Shown piece by piece: positions 10,057 through 19,512 of a DNA stretch of 64,000 nt; within the stretch, counting starts at the first letter, position 1, and each line of letters begins with the position of its first letter. Below the pieces are notes generated by a model, which was not told the origin of the DNA, did no database searches, and saw only the letters and a program-made list of their open reading frames with translations. The DNA is from Minwuia sp. (GTDB lineage: Bacteria > Pseudomonadota > Alphaproteobacteria > Minwuiales > Minwuiaceae). Where the stretch lies: contig JARGNO010000003.1 of NCBI GenBank assembly GCA_029213165.1, forward strand, positions 53,980-117,979, written 5' to 3'. The position numbers were made by a program, and so were the translations under genes.

Positions 10057-11088
10057 ATGCAGCAGGTATCTCCCAACAGCACAGGCTTCGCCATTGTCGG
10101 CTGCGGCCGGATCGGTCAGCGCCACGCTGGCCATGCCCCCAAGTTCGGTCGCCTGACCGCCGTCTGCGATATCGTGCCGGAGAAGGCGCAGCAGGTCGCG
10201 GCGGAGCAGGGAGCCGAAGCCTTCACCGATCTGGATCAGATGCTGAAGGACATGCGCGGCAAGGCCGATGTGGTCGCGATCTGCACCCCGAACGGGCTGC
10301 ACGCTGAGCACACGATCAAGGCATTCGAGGCCGGATACCATGTGCTCTGCGAGAAGCCCATGGCGCTGACCGTTCACGAGTGCGGGGAGATGATCAAGGC
10401 GGGTGAAAAGGCCAATCGCCGTCTCTTTGTCGTAAAGCAGAACCGCTACAATCCGCCGGTGGAGCATCTGAAGAAGCTGCTGGACCAGGGCGCGCTCGGG
10501 CGGATCTACAGTGTCCACCTGAATTGCTTCTGGAACCGCAACGACGCCTATTACGCCGACAGCTGGAAGGGCAGCATGGCGATGGATGGCGGCACGCTCT
10601 ACACCCAGTTCAGCCATTTCATCGATCTGCTCTACTGGCTGGCCGGCGACGTACAGGACGTGGCCAGCTTCATGGACAACTACTGCCATGCGGACTCGGT
10701 CGAGTTCGAAGACGCCGGGGTCGCGATCCTGCGCTTCTACAGCGGTGCCATCGGCAGTGTCAGCTTCACCATCAACAGCTTCGGGCGGAACATGGAGGGA
10801 TCACTGACCCTGTTCTGCGAAAAGGGAACAATCAAGATTGGCGGCCAGTACCTGAACGAGATCGAGTACGAGAACATCGCCGGCATGAACCCGGCCGAGC
10901 TTAAACAGGGCCGCCCCCCGAATGAATACGGGGCCTACCAGGGTTCCATGTCGAACCACGAGGATGTCTACGAGAACATCCGGCAGGTCCTGACTGCCGA
11001 AGGCTCCATCGGCACCATCGGTTTCGAGGGACTGAAGACCGTCGAGATCATCGACAAGATCTACAGGGCCGCGAAGATTGCCTCCTGA
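10057..11088 (+). CDS. Gfo/Idh/MocA oxidoreductase, WbpB-like (UDP-GlcNAc(A) 3-dehydrogenase)
   Basis: FAIVGCGRIGQRHAGHAPKFG, HVLCEKPMALTVHECGEMI; next to acetyltransferase and aminotransferase as in wbpB-D-E. Confidence 0.83.
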   Translation: MQQVSPNSTGFAIVGCGRIGQRHAGHAPKFGRLTAVCDIVPEKAQQVAAEQGAEAFTDLDQMLKDMRGKADVVAICTPNGLHAEHTIKAFEAGYHVLCEKPMALTVHECGEMIKAGEKANRRLFVVKQNRYNPPVEHLKKLLDQGALGRIYSVHLNCFWNRNDAYYADSWKGSMAMDGGTLYTQFSHFIDLLYWLAGDVQDVASFMDNYCHADSVEFEDAGVAILRFYSGAIGSVSFTINSFGRNMEGSLTLFCEKGTIKIGGQYLNEIEYENIAGMNPAELKQGRPPNEYGAYQGSMSNHEDVYENIRQVLTAEGSIGTIGFEGLKTVEIIDKIYRAAKIAS

Positions 11089-11536
11089 CCTGAAGAGTGT
11101 CGGCATTCGCGACGTGACCTGCGGCACGGGCGTCACGATCGTCGAACCGTCCAACGTCTATCGCTGCACGCTGGGTGACGGTTGCTTCGTCGGTCCGTTC
11201 GTCGAGATCCAGGCCGGGGTAGAGATCGGAGCGCGGACACGGGTGCAGTCCCATGCCTTCATCTGCGAACTGGTGACCATCGGCGACGACTGTTTCATCT
11301 CGCACGGTGCCATGTTCATCAACGACAGTTTTTCCGGTGGCGGCCCGGCACGTGGCGACCGCACGAAGTGGGGCAACACCCGCATCGGAAACAATGTCTC
11401 CATCGGAACCAACGCGACGATCATGCCCGTCAGCATCTGCGACAATGCCGTGGTCGGTGCTGGCGCCGTCGTGACGAAGGACATTATCCAACCCGGCTTC
11501 TATGTGGGAAACCCTGCAAGACGAATGGAGCGCTGA
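11078..11536 (+). CDS. Left-handed beta-helix acyltransferase, WbpD-like
   Basis: Hexapeptide repeats (VSIGTNATIMPVSICDNAVVGAGAVVTKDI), PGFYVGNPARRMER; TTG start. Confidence 0.83.
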   Translation: MPPDLKSVGIRDVTCGTGVTIVEPSNVYRCTLGDGCFVGPFVEIQAGVEIGARTRVQSHAFICELVTIGDDCFISHGAMFINDSFSGGGPARGDRTKWGNTRIGNNVSIGTNATIMPVSICDNAVVGAGAVVTKDIIQPGFYVGNPARRMER

Positions 11537-11539
11537 CTG

Positions 11540-12649
11540 ATGCAGTTCGTAGACCTGAAGGCGTTGCACGACACGCTGCAGCCTGCCCTGAACGACACGA
11601 TCGCCCGCGTCATCGACACATCCGCATTCATTCGCGGCCAGGACGTCGATGACTTCGAACAGAATTTCGCCAGCCTGACCGGCGCAAGGCATTGCGTATC
11701 CTGCGCCAATGGCACCGACGCCCTCTACATTGCACTCAGGGCGCTGGGGGCGGGGCCGGGTGACGAGGTCATCACGACGGCACACAGCTGGATCGCCACC
11801 AGCGAAACCATCACCCAGACGGGCGCGAAGGTCATCTTCGGCGACACCGAGGATGCCTATTTCTGCCTCGACCCCGCGGAGGTCGAGGCGAAGATCACTC
11901 CCCGCACGAAGGGTGTCGTTGCCGTCCACCTCTATGGTCAGCCCGCAGCAATTGCCGAGATCAAGGCGATCTGTGACCGGCATGGACTGTGGCTGATCGA
12001 GGACAGCGCCCAGGCGCATCTCGCAGAGGTGGATGGACAGCAGGTGGGGCGCTTCGGTGACGTGGCGACCTTCTCGTTCTATCCCGGCAAGAACCTGGGC
12101 GCGATGGGGGATGCCGGTTGCCTGATCACCGACCGTGATGACATTGCGGAGTTCGCCACCCTGTTCGCCCGTCACGGGGGCAAGAACAACCACGTGATGG
12201 AGGGAATCTGCAGCCGCATGGACGGCCTGCAGGCGGCAGTGCTGAACGTGAAGATGCCGCATCTGCCGGGCTGGAATGACGCCCGCCGCAAGGTCGCGGC
12301 ACGTTATGACCGGATGCTGCAGGGCATCGGCGACCTGACCCTGCCCGCGCAGCGGCCCGGCGTGCGCCATGTCTATCATCTGTACGTGGTCCGCACCGGA
12401 GACCGCGACGCGCTGCAGAAACATCTCGTGGCAGCGGGTGTGCCGACCGTCATCAATTATCCGCGCGCCCTGCCCTTCTACTCGGCGTACGACCATCTCG
12501 GCCATGTGCCTTCGGACTTCCCCGTTGCGCATGCCCATGCGTCGGAGATCCTTTCCCTGCCGATCCATCCGATGTTGAGCGAGGCGGATCAGGATCGGGT
12601 GGTGGAAGCCATCAGCGACTTCTTCGCGAAGCCAGGCAATCGCGGCTGA
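11540..12649 (+). CDS. DegT/DnrJ/EryC1/StrS aminotransferase, WbpE-like
   Basis: HCVSCANGTDALYIALRALGAGPGDEVITTAHSWIATSE; FSFYPGKNLGAMGDAGCLIT (PLP lysine). Confidence 0.9.
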   Translation: MQFVDLKALHDTLQPALNDTIARVIDTSAFIRGQDVDDFEQNFASLTGARHCVSCANGTDALYIALRALGAGPGDEVITTAHSWIATSETITQTGAKVIFGDTEDAYFCLDPAEVEAKITPRTKGVVAVHLYGQPAAIAEIKAICDRHGLWLIEDSAQAHLAEVDGQQVGRFGDVATFSFYPGKNLGAMGDAGCLITDRDDIAEFATLFARHGGKNNHVMEGICSRMDGLQAAVLNVKMPHLPGWNDARRKVAARYDRMLQGIGDLTLPAQRPGVRHVYHLYVVRTGDRDALQKHLVAAGVPTVINYPRALPFYSAYDHLGHVPSDFPVAHAHASEILSLPIHPMLSEADQDRVVEAISDFFAKPGNRG

Positions 12650-12666
12650 TGGGCCAGGGGAGCAAC

Positions 12667-13539
12667 ATGACGACACCTGCACCAGCGGTCAGTGTCCTGA
12701 TGACAGCCTACAATCGGGCCGACTTCATTGCCGATGCGATGGGCAGCGTGCTGGCGTCCGACTTTACCGACTTCGAACTGATCGTGGTGGATGACGGGTC
12801 GAACGACCGGACAGTCGAGATCGCACGGACGCTGGAAGCCACCGACAGCCGGGTACGTGTCTATCAGAACGCGAAGAACCTTGGCGACTATCCGAACCGC
12901 AAGCACGCGGCCAGTCTCGCAAGAGGAAAGTATCTGAAGTACGTCGATTCCGACGACATGATCTATCCTTGGGGACTGGGCGCCTTCGTGCGTTGCATGG
13001 AACAGTTCCCTGATGCCGGTTTTGGCCTGTCGGCCCATTCCGCTCCTGACCGTCCGCATCCAATGATCTTCTCACCCGCTGAAGCGTACAGGGAAGAATT
13101 TCACGGGCGCGAATTGTTCGGCAGGGCTCCTGGATCCGGTATCATCCGACGCGATGCGTATGAGGCGGTTGGCGGGTTCAGCGGCATGCGCCAGCTTGGC
13201 GACATGGAATTCTGGCTGAAGATCGGTGCCCGCTATCCAGTCGTGACTATGCCGCCTGCGCTGGTTTGGGACCGGGTGCATGGCGGTCAGGAGAAGAACG
13301 TGAATACCGATACCGAGAAGACCGCGATGCGAGTAGGCGTGGTAATTTCAGCCCTGCTGTCCGACGAATGCCCACTCAGTATGTCGAAACGACGCGAAGC
13401 GTTGGTCGCGTACCGCAGAACTCTGGAGAGGGACCTCCTGCGCAACACTCTGCGTCACGGTCGATTTGGTCAGATTCCGGTCTACCGGCGCACTGTGCTC
13501 ACTCCCCTGCGTCGAGCAATCCTGTCCACGTATTCCTGA
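12667..13539 (+). CDS. Glycosyltransferase family 2
   Basis: VSVLMTAYNRADFIADAMGSVLASDFTDFELIVVDDGSNDRT; YVDSDD; alternative start 12649. Confidence 0.85.
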   Translation: MTTPAPAVSVLMTAYNRADFIADAMGSVLASDFTDFELIVVDDGSNDRTVEIARTLEATDSRVRVYQNAKNLGDYPNRKHAASLARGKYLKYVDSDDMIYPWGLGAFVRCMEQFPDAGFGLSAHSAPDRPHPMIFSPAEAYREEFHGRELFGRAPGSGIIRRDAYEAVGGFSGMRQLGDMEFWLKIGARYPVVTMPPALVWDRVHGGQEKNVNTDTEKTAMRVGVVISALLSDECPLSMSKRREALVAYRRTLERDLLRNTLRHGRFGQIPVYRRTVLTPLRRAILSTYS

Positions 13540-13784
13540 GTTGTATTCCCTGGCCGCGCAGATCGAGACCGAATGGCCGTTAGCATTGCCTATCTGGATT
13601 GAGCAAACGGACAACGCTGTCCCATCTAAGTTGGATATTTGAGTGGAACGCACACGAGGAATGGTTGGAGGGCACTGTTGGTGCTCTGTACTGTCCGGAC
13701 AGGATCCTGGGACTACGCCTGTTATCGGGCAGGGCGTACCTCTGGACCATCATCCATGACTGTGGCAGCTGACTAGCGACTACG

Positions 13785-15065
13785 ATGCCACGCCATGTCC
13801 TCATCCTGCCGACCGAGGAATTCCTGCCAGCGCATGAGCCGCTTGCCGGTATTTTTCAGGGGCATCAGATCGAGGCCCTGCGGATGACTGGCAACGAGAA
13901 GTTCGGCGTTGTCTCCATTCGCCTGCGCCATTCCGTTCCCATGTACATGCGCAGCATCCTGCGCCGCCTGGGCGGGCGCCCTGCCGACCCGGCACTGCCG
14001 GGTGGACGCCTGTTGCTCCTGTGCCGCGAGTTGTTTCGGCGGTGGTTCGATCCACGCTCGACAGTCGCCGTCGAGGATTGGAAGGGCACGCCTGTCCTCA
14101 GAGTGGAGGGGCTCTACGGCACGCCACCGTCCCGCAGGTTCGACCCCGTGTGGTGGCAGAGAGCAGGCTGGGCAGGCTATCGCGAGTACTGCGCCCGCTA
14201 CGGACGCCCTGACCTGATACATGCCCACAACACCATCGCCGCTGGCTTGCTGGCGCATCGGATCGCCCGCCGTGAGGGTATCCCCTACGTCCTGACGGAG
14301 CACAGCAGCGCTTACCAACTTGATGAGGTTCCTGCCTCCCTGTTTCCCGCTGTCCGTTCGGCCATCGCGGGTGCCCATGCGTTCCTGCCGGTCAGCAAGG
14401 CATTGCTGCAATCGGTGGTGACGCGGGTTGGGGAGCCGGACACCGATGTCACCGTCCTTGGCAATGTATTGCCACGCACCTTCATGGATATCGAGCGGCG
14501 CGAGCGCGAAGGCGGACCTTTCACGTTCCTGACTGTCGGCAGCCTTCTGCCGGTGAAGAACCATGCCCTGCTGATCTCCGCGTTCGCTCGGGTTCTCGAT
14601 GACCATCCGGACTGTCGGCTGGTGCTGGTCGGAGACGGGCCGCTCCGCCATTCGCTTGAGCAACAGTCCGAGGAGGCAGGACTGGCTGATCGGATCCGAT
14701 TCATGGGACTGCTCGAACCATCCAGTGTGCGGGAGCAGATGTTGCGGGCAGATGCCTTCGTCTTTTCCAGCCACTTCGAAACCTTTGGTGTCGCGCTGAT
14801 CGAGGCCATGGCGTGTGGTTTGCCCGTGATCGCCATCGCATCCGGCGGACCGCTGGAAATCATCACTGCCGCAACAGGACGATTGGTCAACCCCGGTGAC
14901 GTCTCGGCGTTGATATCGGCAATGACCGATATCGCTTCGACATCAACAACCTTTGATACCGGGGCCATTCAGGCACATGCCCGGAACACATGGGGTCCCG
15001 AGGGTTTTGGCCGGAATCTTCGCATGGCCTACGCCAATGCTTGCGCCGACGTATCCGGGGCATGA
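13785..15065 (+). CDS. Glycosyltransferase family 4
   Basis: LIHAHNTIAAGLLAHRIARREGIPYVLTEHSS; FVFSSHFETFGVALIEAMACGLPVIAIASGGPLEI. Confidence 0.88.
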   Translation: MPRHVLILPTEEFLPAHEPLAGIFQGHQIEALRMTGNEKFGVVSIRLRHSVPMYMRSILRRLGGRPADPALPGGRLLLLCRELFRRWFDPRSTVAVEDWKGTPVLRVEGLYGTPPSRRFDPVWWQRAGWAGYREYCARYGRPDLIHAHNTIAAGLLAHRIARREGIPYVLTEHSSAYQLDEVPASLFPAVRSAIAGAHAFLPVSKALLQSVVTRVGEPDTDVTVLGNVLPRTFMDIERREREGGPFTFLTVGSLLPVKNHALLISAFARVLDDHPDCRLVLVGDGPLRHSLEQQSEEAGLADRIRFMGLLEPSSVREQMLRADAFVFSSHFETFGVALIEAMACGLPVIAIASGGPLEIITAATGRLVNPGDVSALISAMTDIASTSTTFDTGAIQAHARNTWGPEGFGRNLRMAYANACADVSGA

Positions 15066-15066
15066 A

Positions 15067-16239
15067 ATGACAGGTATCTGCGACTCGGATGTGAACCATA
15101 TCCCCAATGTCCGCCAATGCAGTATCGGTGTGCTGGACACCAATGATGATCCAGACATGCGCTTCGATGACGAGGGCCGGAGCCACTACTATCACGACTA
15201 CATGCGTGCCGCCGCCGAACTGGTGCATGACGGGCCGGAGGGAGAGGCCATGCTGCAATCGCTGGCCGCGCAGATAAGCGCAGACGGCAAGGGCAAGCCC
15301 TATGACTGCATCATGGGTCTCAGCGGGGGGGTAGACAGCACTTATGTGGCGCTCCAGGCGCGCAGGCTGGGTCTGCGCCCCCTTGCGGTCCATCTGGACA
15401 ATGGCTGGAACGCGGAACTGGCGGTCCAGAATATCGAGCAGATCGTCAGCCGTCTCGATATCGACCTGCACACGCATGTCATCGACTGGAACGAATTCCG
15501 TGACCTGCAGCGTGCGCACCTGAAGGCATCCGTGATCGATATCGAGGTCGTCTCTGATCATGCCATTTTCGCCGTGCTGAACCGGCTGGCGTCAAAATAC
15601 GGCATCCGTCATGTCCTCAGCGGCACCAATGTGGTGACTGAATTTGTCATGCCGCCACACTGGATTTTCGCCAAGACCGATCATGTGAACATCAAGGCAA
15701 TTCACGCCGCACATGGCGAGGTCCCATTGAAGACCTATCCCTTCATGTCACTGAAACTGAAGAAGTGGGACCAGATGTTCCGGGGACTGAAGTCCCATTC
15801 CATCCTCAATCTGGTGCCCTATGACAAGGCTGCCGTGAAGCAGAAGATCATTGATGAACTCGGTTGGCGGGACTATGGCGGCAAGCATCACGAGTCGATC
15901 TTCACCCGCTTCTACCAAGGCTACATCCTTCCGGTGAAATTCGGCGTGGACAAGCGCAAGGCCCACCTGACCAATCTGATATATGCCGGGCAGATCACGA
16001 AGGAAGACGCGCTCAACGAGCTTTCCGCCCCGCCCTATGACCCGGACCAGATGGAGGAGGACCGACAGTTTGTCTCCAAGAAGCTGGGTTTCACGCTGGC
16101 CGAGTTCGACGAGATCATGCGCGCACCGCCGCGGCCCCACAGTGACTTTGCGGTCGAACGGTCTGTCTACGAGGCCTATCCGGCGCTGCGCCCCCTGCGC
16201 GGAGCCTTCAACCTGATCAAGCGCGGCGCGGGGAAGTAG
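15067..16239 (+). CDS. N-acetyl sugar amidotransferase (WbpG/PseA family), copy 2, degenerate N-terminal cysteine motif
   Basis: PP-loop GLSGGVDSTYVALQAR; HHESIFTRFYQGYILPVKFGVDKRKAHLTNL as in copy 1; N-terminus RQCSIGVLDTNDDPDMRFDDEGRSHYYHDY. Confidence 0.85.
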   Translation: MTGICDSDVNHIPNVRQCSIGVLDTNDDPDMRFDDEGRSHYYHDYMRAAAELVHDGPEGEAMLQSLAAQISADGKGKPYDCIMGLSGGVDSTYVALQARRLGLRPLAVHLDNGWNAELAVQNIEQIVSRLDIDLHTHVIDWNEFRDLQRAHLKASVIDIEVVSDHAIFAVLNRLASKYGIRHVLSGTNVVTEFVMPPHWIFAKTDHVNIKAIHAAHGEVPLKTYPFMSLKLKKWDQMFRGLKSHSILNLVPYDKAAVKQKIIDELGWRDYGGKHHESIFTRFYQGYILPVKFGVDKRKAHLTNLIYAGQITKEDALNELSAPPYDPDQMEEDRQFVSKKLGFTLAEFDEIMRAPPRPHSDFAVERSVYEAYPALRPLRGAFNLIKRGAGK

Positions 16240-16268
16240 GCCGAATTGCCCGGCGCGCATGTCCGCCA

Positions 16269-17429
16269 ATGACCGAACCGGAAGTCCGGTGGCTGAAGGA
16301 CAAGCAGATCCTGCTGATTTCACCGCAGGACTGGGACCATATCCCCATTTCAAAACATCACTATGCAGAGGCGCTGGGGCTTGCGAACCGGGTCCTGTTT
16401 CTTGACCCGCCCGACTGGTCGATGCGTCCGGGCGCCGTTCGCAGGTCGGTGACAGGACGACCGGGTGTCGAACGCATCACCTGGCGGCCATGCCTGCCAC
16501 GATCACTGCGGTTTCATGCCCCGAGGCTCTACCGTATCTGGATCGGACGGGAGGTACGCCGGTTGCTCCGCATACTGCAGGCCAGTCCGGATCTGGTCTG
16601 GTGTTTCGACTTCAATACCTACCCCGACCTTCGCGCCTTCGGGGCGCGGCGCGTGATCTTCCATCCGGTTGATCCTGTCAGCGACCCACGACAGGCCAGG
16701 ATCGGCCGCACCGCCGATCTTGTATTCAGTGTGTCGGAGCGCATTCTCGCCAGTGTCACGAGACATGCTCCCCTGCCCGCCAGCGCCGTGATCAATCACG
16801 GCACAGGAACGGAGTTCGCGGCACTGGCGCAGGTCGCTGCGCGGAGACCGGGGCGAGATGGCGGCATTCATTGCGGCTATTTCGGGAACCTCGACCGCCA
16901 GACGATCAACGTGGGTCTGCTGCGCGCGGTGGCGCGACAGCATCCTGACATCACGTTCCATTACTGGGGACCGATCAGCGACGGTTCACCATTGGCAGCA
17001 GCTTTGGCGGATTGCCGGAACTGCCTGTTTCACGGTGCCTTGCCGAAGGCGGAGTTGGCCAATGCCGCCGCGGCCATGGATTGCCTGTTACTGAGCTATC
17101 AGGATCACGAGACCGAGTCGGACCGATCCAACTCCCACAAGTTCATCGAATATTTCGCGACAGGCAAGGTGGTTGTCAGCACCCGCATGTCAATCTATGC
17201 CGATGACCCTGAACTGGTCCGCATGTCAACGTCGCCTGACGACAGTGACTTCGTCGACATCTTCAGCCAGACAGTTCGCGACCTGGAAACCCACAACGCT
17301 CCGGCGCGCCAGAAACGACGCAAGGCGCTGGCACTTCAGAATACCTACCCGCGCAACATTGCCCGTATCGACAACATGCTCTGCCAGATCGACGCGGGCA
17401 CAGTCAGCAACAAGGAAACAAGACAATGA
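16269..17429 (+). CDS. Glycosyltransferase (family 1/4-like)
   Basis: ILLISPQDWDHIPISKHHYAEALGLANRVLFLDPP; SHKFIEYFATGKVVVSTRM. Confidence 0.72.
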   Translation: MTEPEVRWLKDKQILLISPQDWDHIPISKHHYAEALGLANRVLFLDPPDWSMRPGAVRRSVTGRPGVERITWRPCLPRSLRFHAPRLYRIWIGREVRRLLRILQASPDLVWCFDFNTYPDLRAFGARRVIFHPVDPVSDPRQARIGRTADLVFSVSERILASVTRHAPLPASAVINHGTGTEFAALAQVAARRPGRDGGIHCGYFGNLDRQTINVGLLRAVARQHPDITFHYWGPISDGSPLAAALADCRNCLFHGALPKAELANAAAAMDCLLLSYQDHETESDRSNSHKFIEYFATGKVVVSTRMSIYADDPELVRMSTSPDDSDFVDIFSQTVRDLETHNAPARQKRRKALALQNTYPRNIARIDNMLCQIDAGTVSNKETRQ

Positions 17430-18262
17430 GCCTGAAGCGGTTGCTCGCGCGCAGCGTTGACATCCTGCCCTGGGGTATGCGGAACCGCATCAAATCGTTG
17501 CCGCTGGTCGCACCGCTGCAACGCTGGCTGGTCAACTCGGCGATGAAAGATGCCGAGTTCGTGCATCGCATCACGGCCGGCCCGGCCAGGGGGCTGACCA
17601 TGCGGATCAGCTTGCCCGACGACAAGCTCTACTGGACCGGTACCTGGGAACAGGACGTGACAACCGCGCTGGCAGCGGAAGTCACACAGGGCATGGTCTG
17701 CTACGACATAGGCAGCCACCGTGGCTTCATGGCCGGTGTCATGGCCGCCAGCGGTGCTGCGGAAGTGATCTGCTTTGAGCCGAATCCGGAAAACGCGGCC
17801 ACGATCGAAGACCTGATTGCACTCAATCCGGCAATGAGGCTTTCGCTCCAGACCTGCGCCGTCGGGGCAGAGGACACCACGGCGACGTTCGAGGTCATGC
17901 CTGAGACCAGCATGGGCAAGCTTTCGAGTTCCAGCTTTCAGCACGGCACTGATGGCCAGACACGCATCGAGGTCCAGGTCGTACGGCTGGATACGCTGGT
18001 CGACAGGCAGGTCATTGCACCGCCGGATCTGCTGAAGATCGACATAGAGGGTGCAGAACAGGACGCACTGCTGGGCGCCGAGTCCACGGTGGCGCGGTTC
18101 AGGCCGGTCCTGCTGATCGAGGTCCACTCCCATGACCTGCTGATCAGTTGTCGCCAGTGGCTGGCGGAAAGGAACTATCGGATGCGCGTGGTGCAGCAGG
18201 ATCTGGACACCATCACGGCAGCCAACTTCCACGTCTGTCACCTGGTGGCGAAGCCCGCCTGA
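17426..18262 (+). CDS. FkbM family methyltransferase
   Basis: MVCYDIGSHRGFMAGVMAASGAAEVICFEPNPENAATIEDLI; LLKIDIEGAEQDALLGA. Confidence 0.85.
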   Translation: MSLKRLLARSVDILPWGMRNRIKSLPLVAPLQRWLVNSAMKDAEFVHRITAGPARGLTMRISLPDDKLYWTGTWEQDVTTALAAEVTQGMVCYDIGSHRGFMAGVMAASGAAEVICFEPNPENAATIEDLIALNPAMRLSLQTCAVGAEDTTATFEVMPETSMGKLSSSSFQHGTDGQTRIEVQVVRLDTLVDRQVIAPPDLLKIDIEGAEQDALLGAESTVARFRPVLLIEVHSHDLLISCRQWLAERNYRMRVVQQDLDTITAANFHVCHLVAKPA

Positions 18263-19512
18263 TGCCACGCCGCTATGTGATCGTCTCCGGGTTTCAGGTG
18301 ATCAACAATCCGCGCGTGGTCAAGGAGGCCGACGCAATAGCCGAGCTGGGGCACGAGGTCATCGTGCTGGCTGCCATTCACCGGGCGCAGGACCTGCCGC
18401 GGATCGATGCGATGGTGCGGGACCGGAGGTGGCAACACATACCGGTAATGGACCTGACCGAGACTGGCCTGGTGAACCGGCTGCGGAGTACCTGGCTGCG
18501 CGCGATGGCGCGACTGATGCGAGAGGCCGGGCAACGCTTCGGTTACGAACATCCGATGCAGTTGGGTTATGAGGCGGGTTCGCTCCTGCGGACCGCGCGT
18601 CGGCTGAACGCGGACCTCTACAGCCTTCACCTGGAAAAGGCACTGTGGGTTGGCACCAGACTGGTCAATGATGGCCGCGCGGTTCGGATCGACATGGAGG
18701 ACTGGTACACCGATGATGGCTTGCCGGTGGATCAGGCCAAGCGACCCCTGAACCTGATGCGGCGCGCCGAATCGTTTCTGCTCAACAACGCCGTTCATGC
18801 GACCACCACATCCCATGCACTGGCCGACGCACTTGTGCGCGCCTATGGCTGCCCGAAGCCGGGAGTGATCCACAACAGCTTCCCCTCAGAGGAACGCCTG
18901 ACAACGGATGGCAGGATCGTGGACCGCAGGGATACCGGGATCCCTTCGATCACCTGGTTCTCGCAGACCATTGGACCGGGGCGGGGCCTGGAAGCACTGA
19001 TGCAGGCGATCATGCTCATCGATGCGCCGTTCGAGCTGCACCTGAGGGGCACACCCCGCGCCGGGTTCATGCAGGAACTCCTCGCGGACGTTTCGCCGGA
19101 AGTCCGGAACCGCGTCCACGTTCACCCGCAGGTGCCGCAGGCTGAATTGCTGTCACGGCTGAGCGAGCACGATATCGGCTATTGTGGCGAGCTTTCCGAC
19201 TGCGCCAGCAGACACCTGACAATCACCAACAAGGTCTTCGAGTACATGCGCGCCGGCCTTGCCATCGTGGCAAGCGATACCGCCGGACAGTCGGAAGTTG
19301 CCGGGATCGCGCCGGAAGCGGTTCACATCTTTCCGCAGGGCGACGCGCGTGCCCTCGCGGAAGCCCTGCGTCCATTGATCGTGGACGCACGGGAACGCAC
19401 GACAGCGGCGAAGGCATCCGTGGCGGCCCTGGAGCAGCACTTCTCATGGGAGCTGTCGAAGGCGCGCCTGCAACGTCAGGTGAACGACTTTCTGGAAGCA
19501 GGCAACGCTTGA
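18262..19512 (+). CDS. Glycosyltransferase (GT4-like)
   Basis: YVIVSGFQVINNPRVVKEADAIAELGHEVIVLA; ITNKVFEYMRAGLAIVASDTAGQSEV. Confidence 0.8.
   Translation: MPRRYVIVSGFQVINNPRVVKEADAIAELGHEVIVLAAIHRAQDLPRIDAMVRDRRWQHIPVMDLTETGLVNRLRSTWLRAMARLMREAGQRFGYEHPMQLGYEAGSLLRTARRLNADLYSLHLEKALWVGTRLVNDGRAVRIDMEDWYTDDGLPVDQAKRPLNLMRRAESFLLNNAVHATTTSHALADALVRAYGCPKPGVIHNSFPSEERLTTDGRIVDRRDTGIPSITWFSQTIGPGRGLEALMQAIMLIDAPFELHLRGTPRAGFMQELLADVSPEVRNRVHVHPQVPQAELLSRLSEHDIGYCGELSDCASRHLTITNKVFEYMRAGLAIVASDTAGQSEVAGIAPEAVHIFPQGDARALAEALRPLIVDARERTTAAKASVAALEQHFSWELSKARLQRQVNDFLEAGNA

Noticed and set aside
11048-12682. 544-aa minus-strand ORF opposite acyltransferase and aminotransferase
   Set aside because: Shadow ORF; sense strand encodes well-conserved WbpD/WbpE-like proteins
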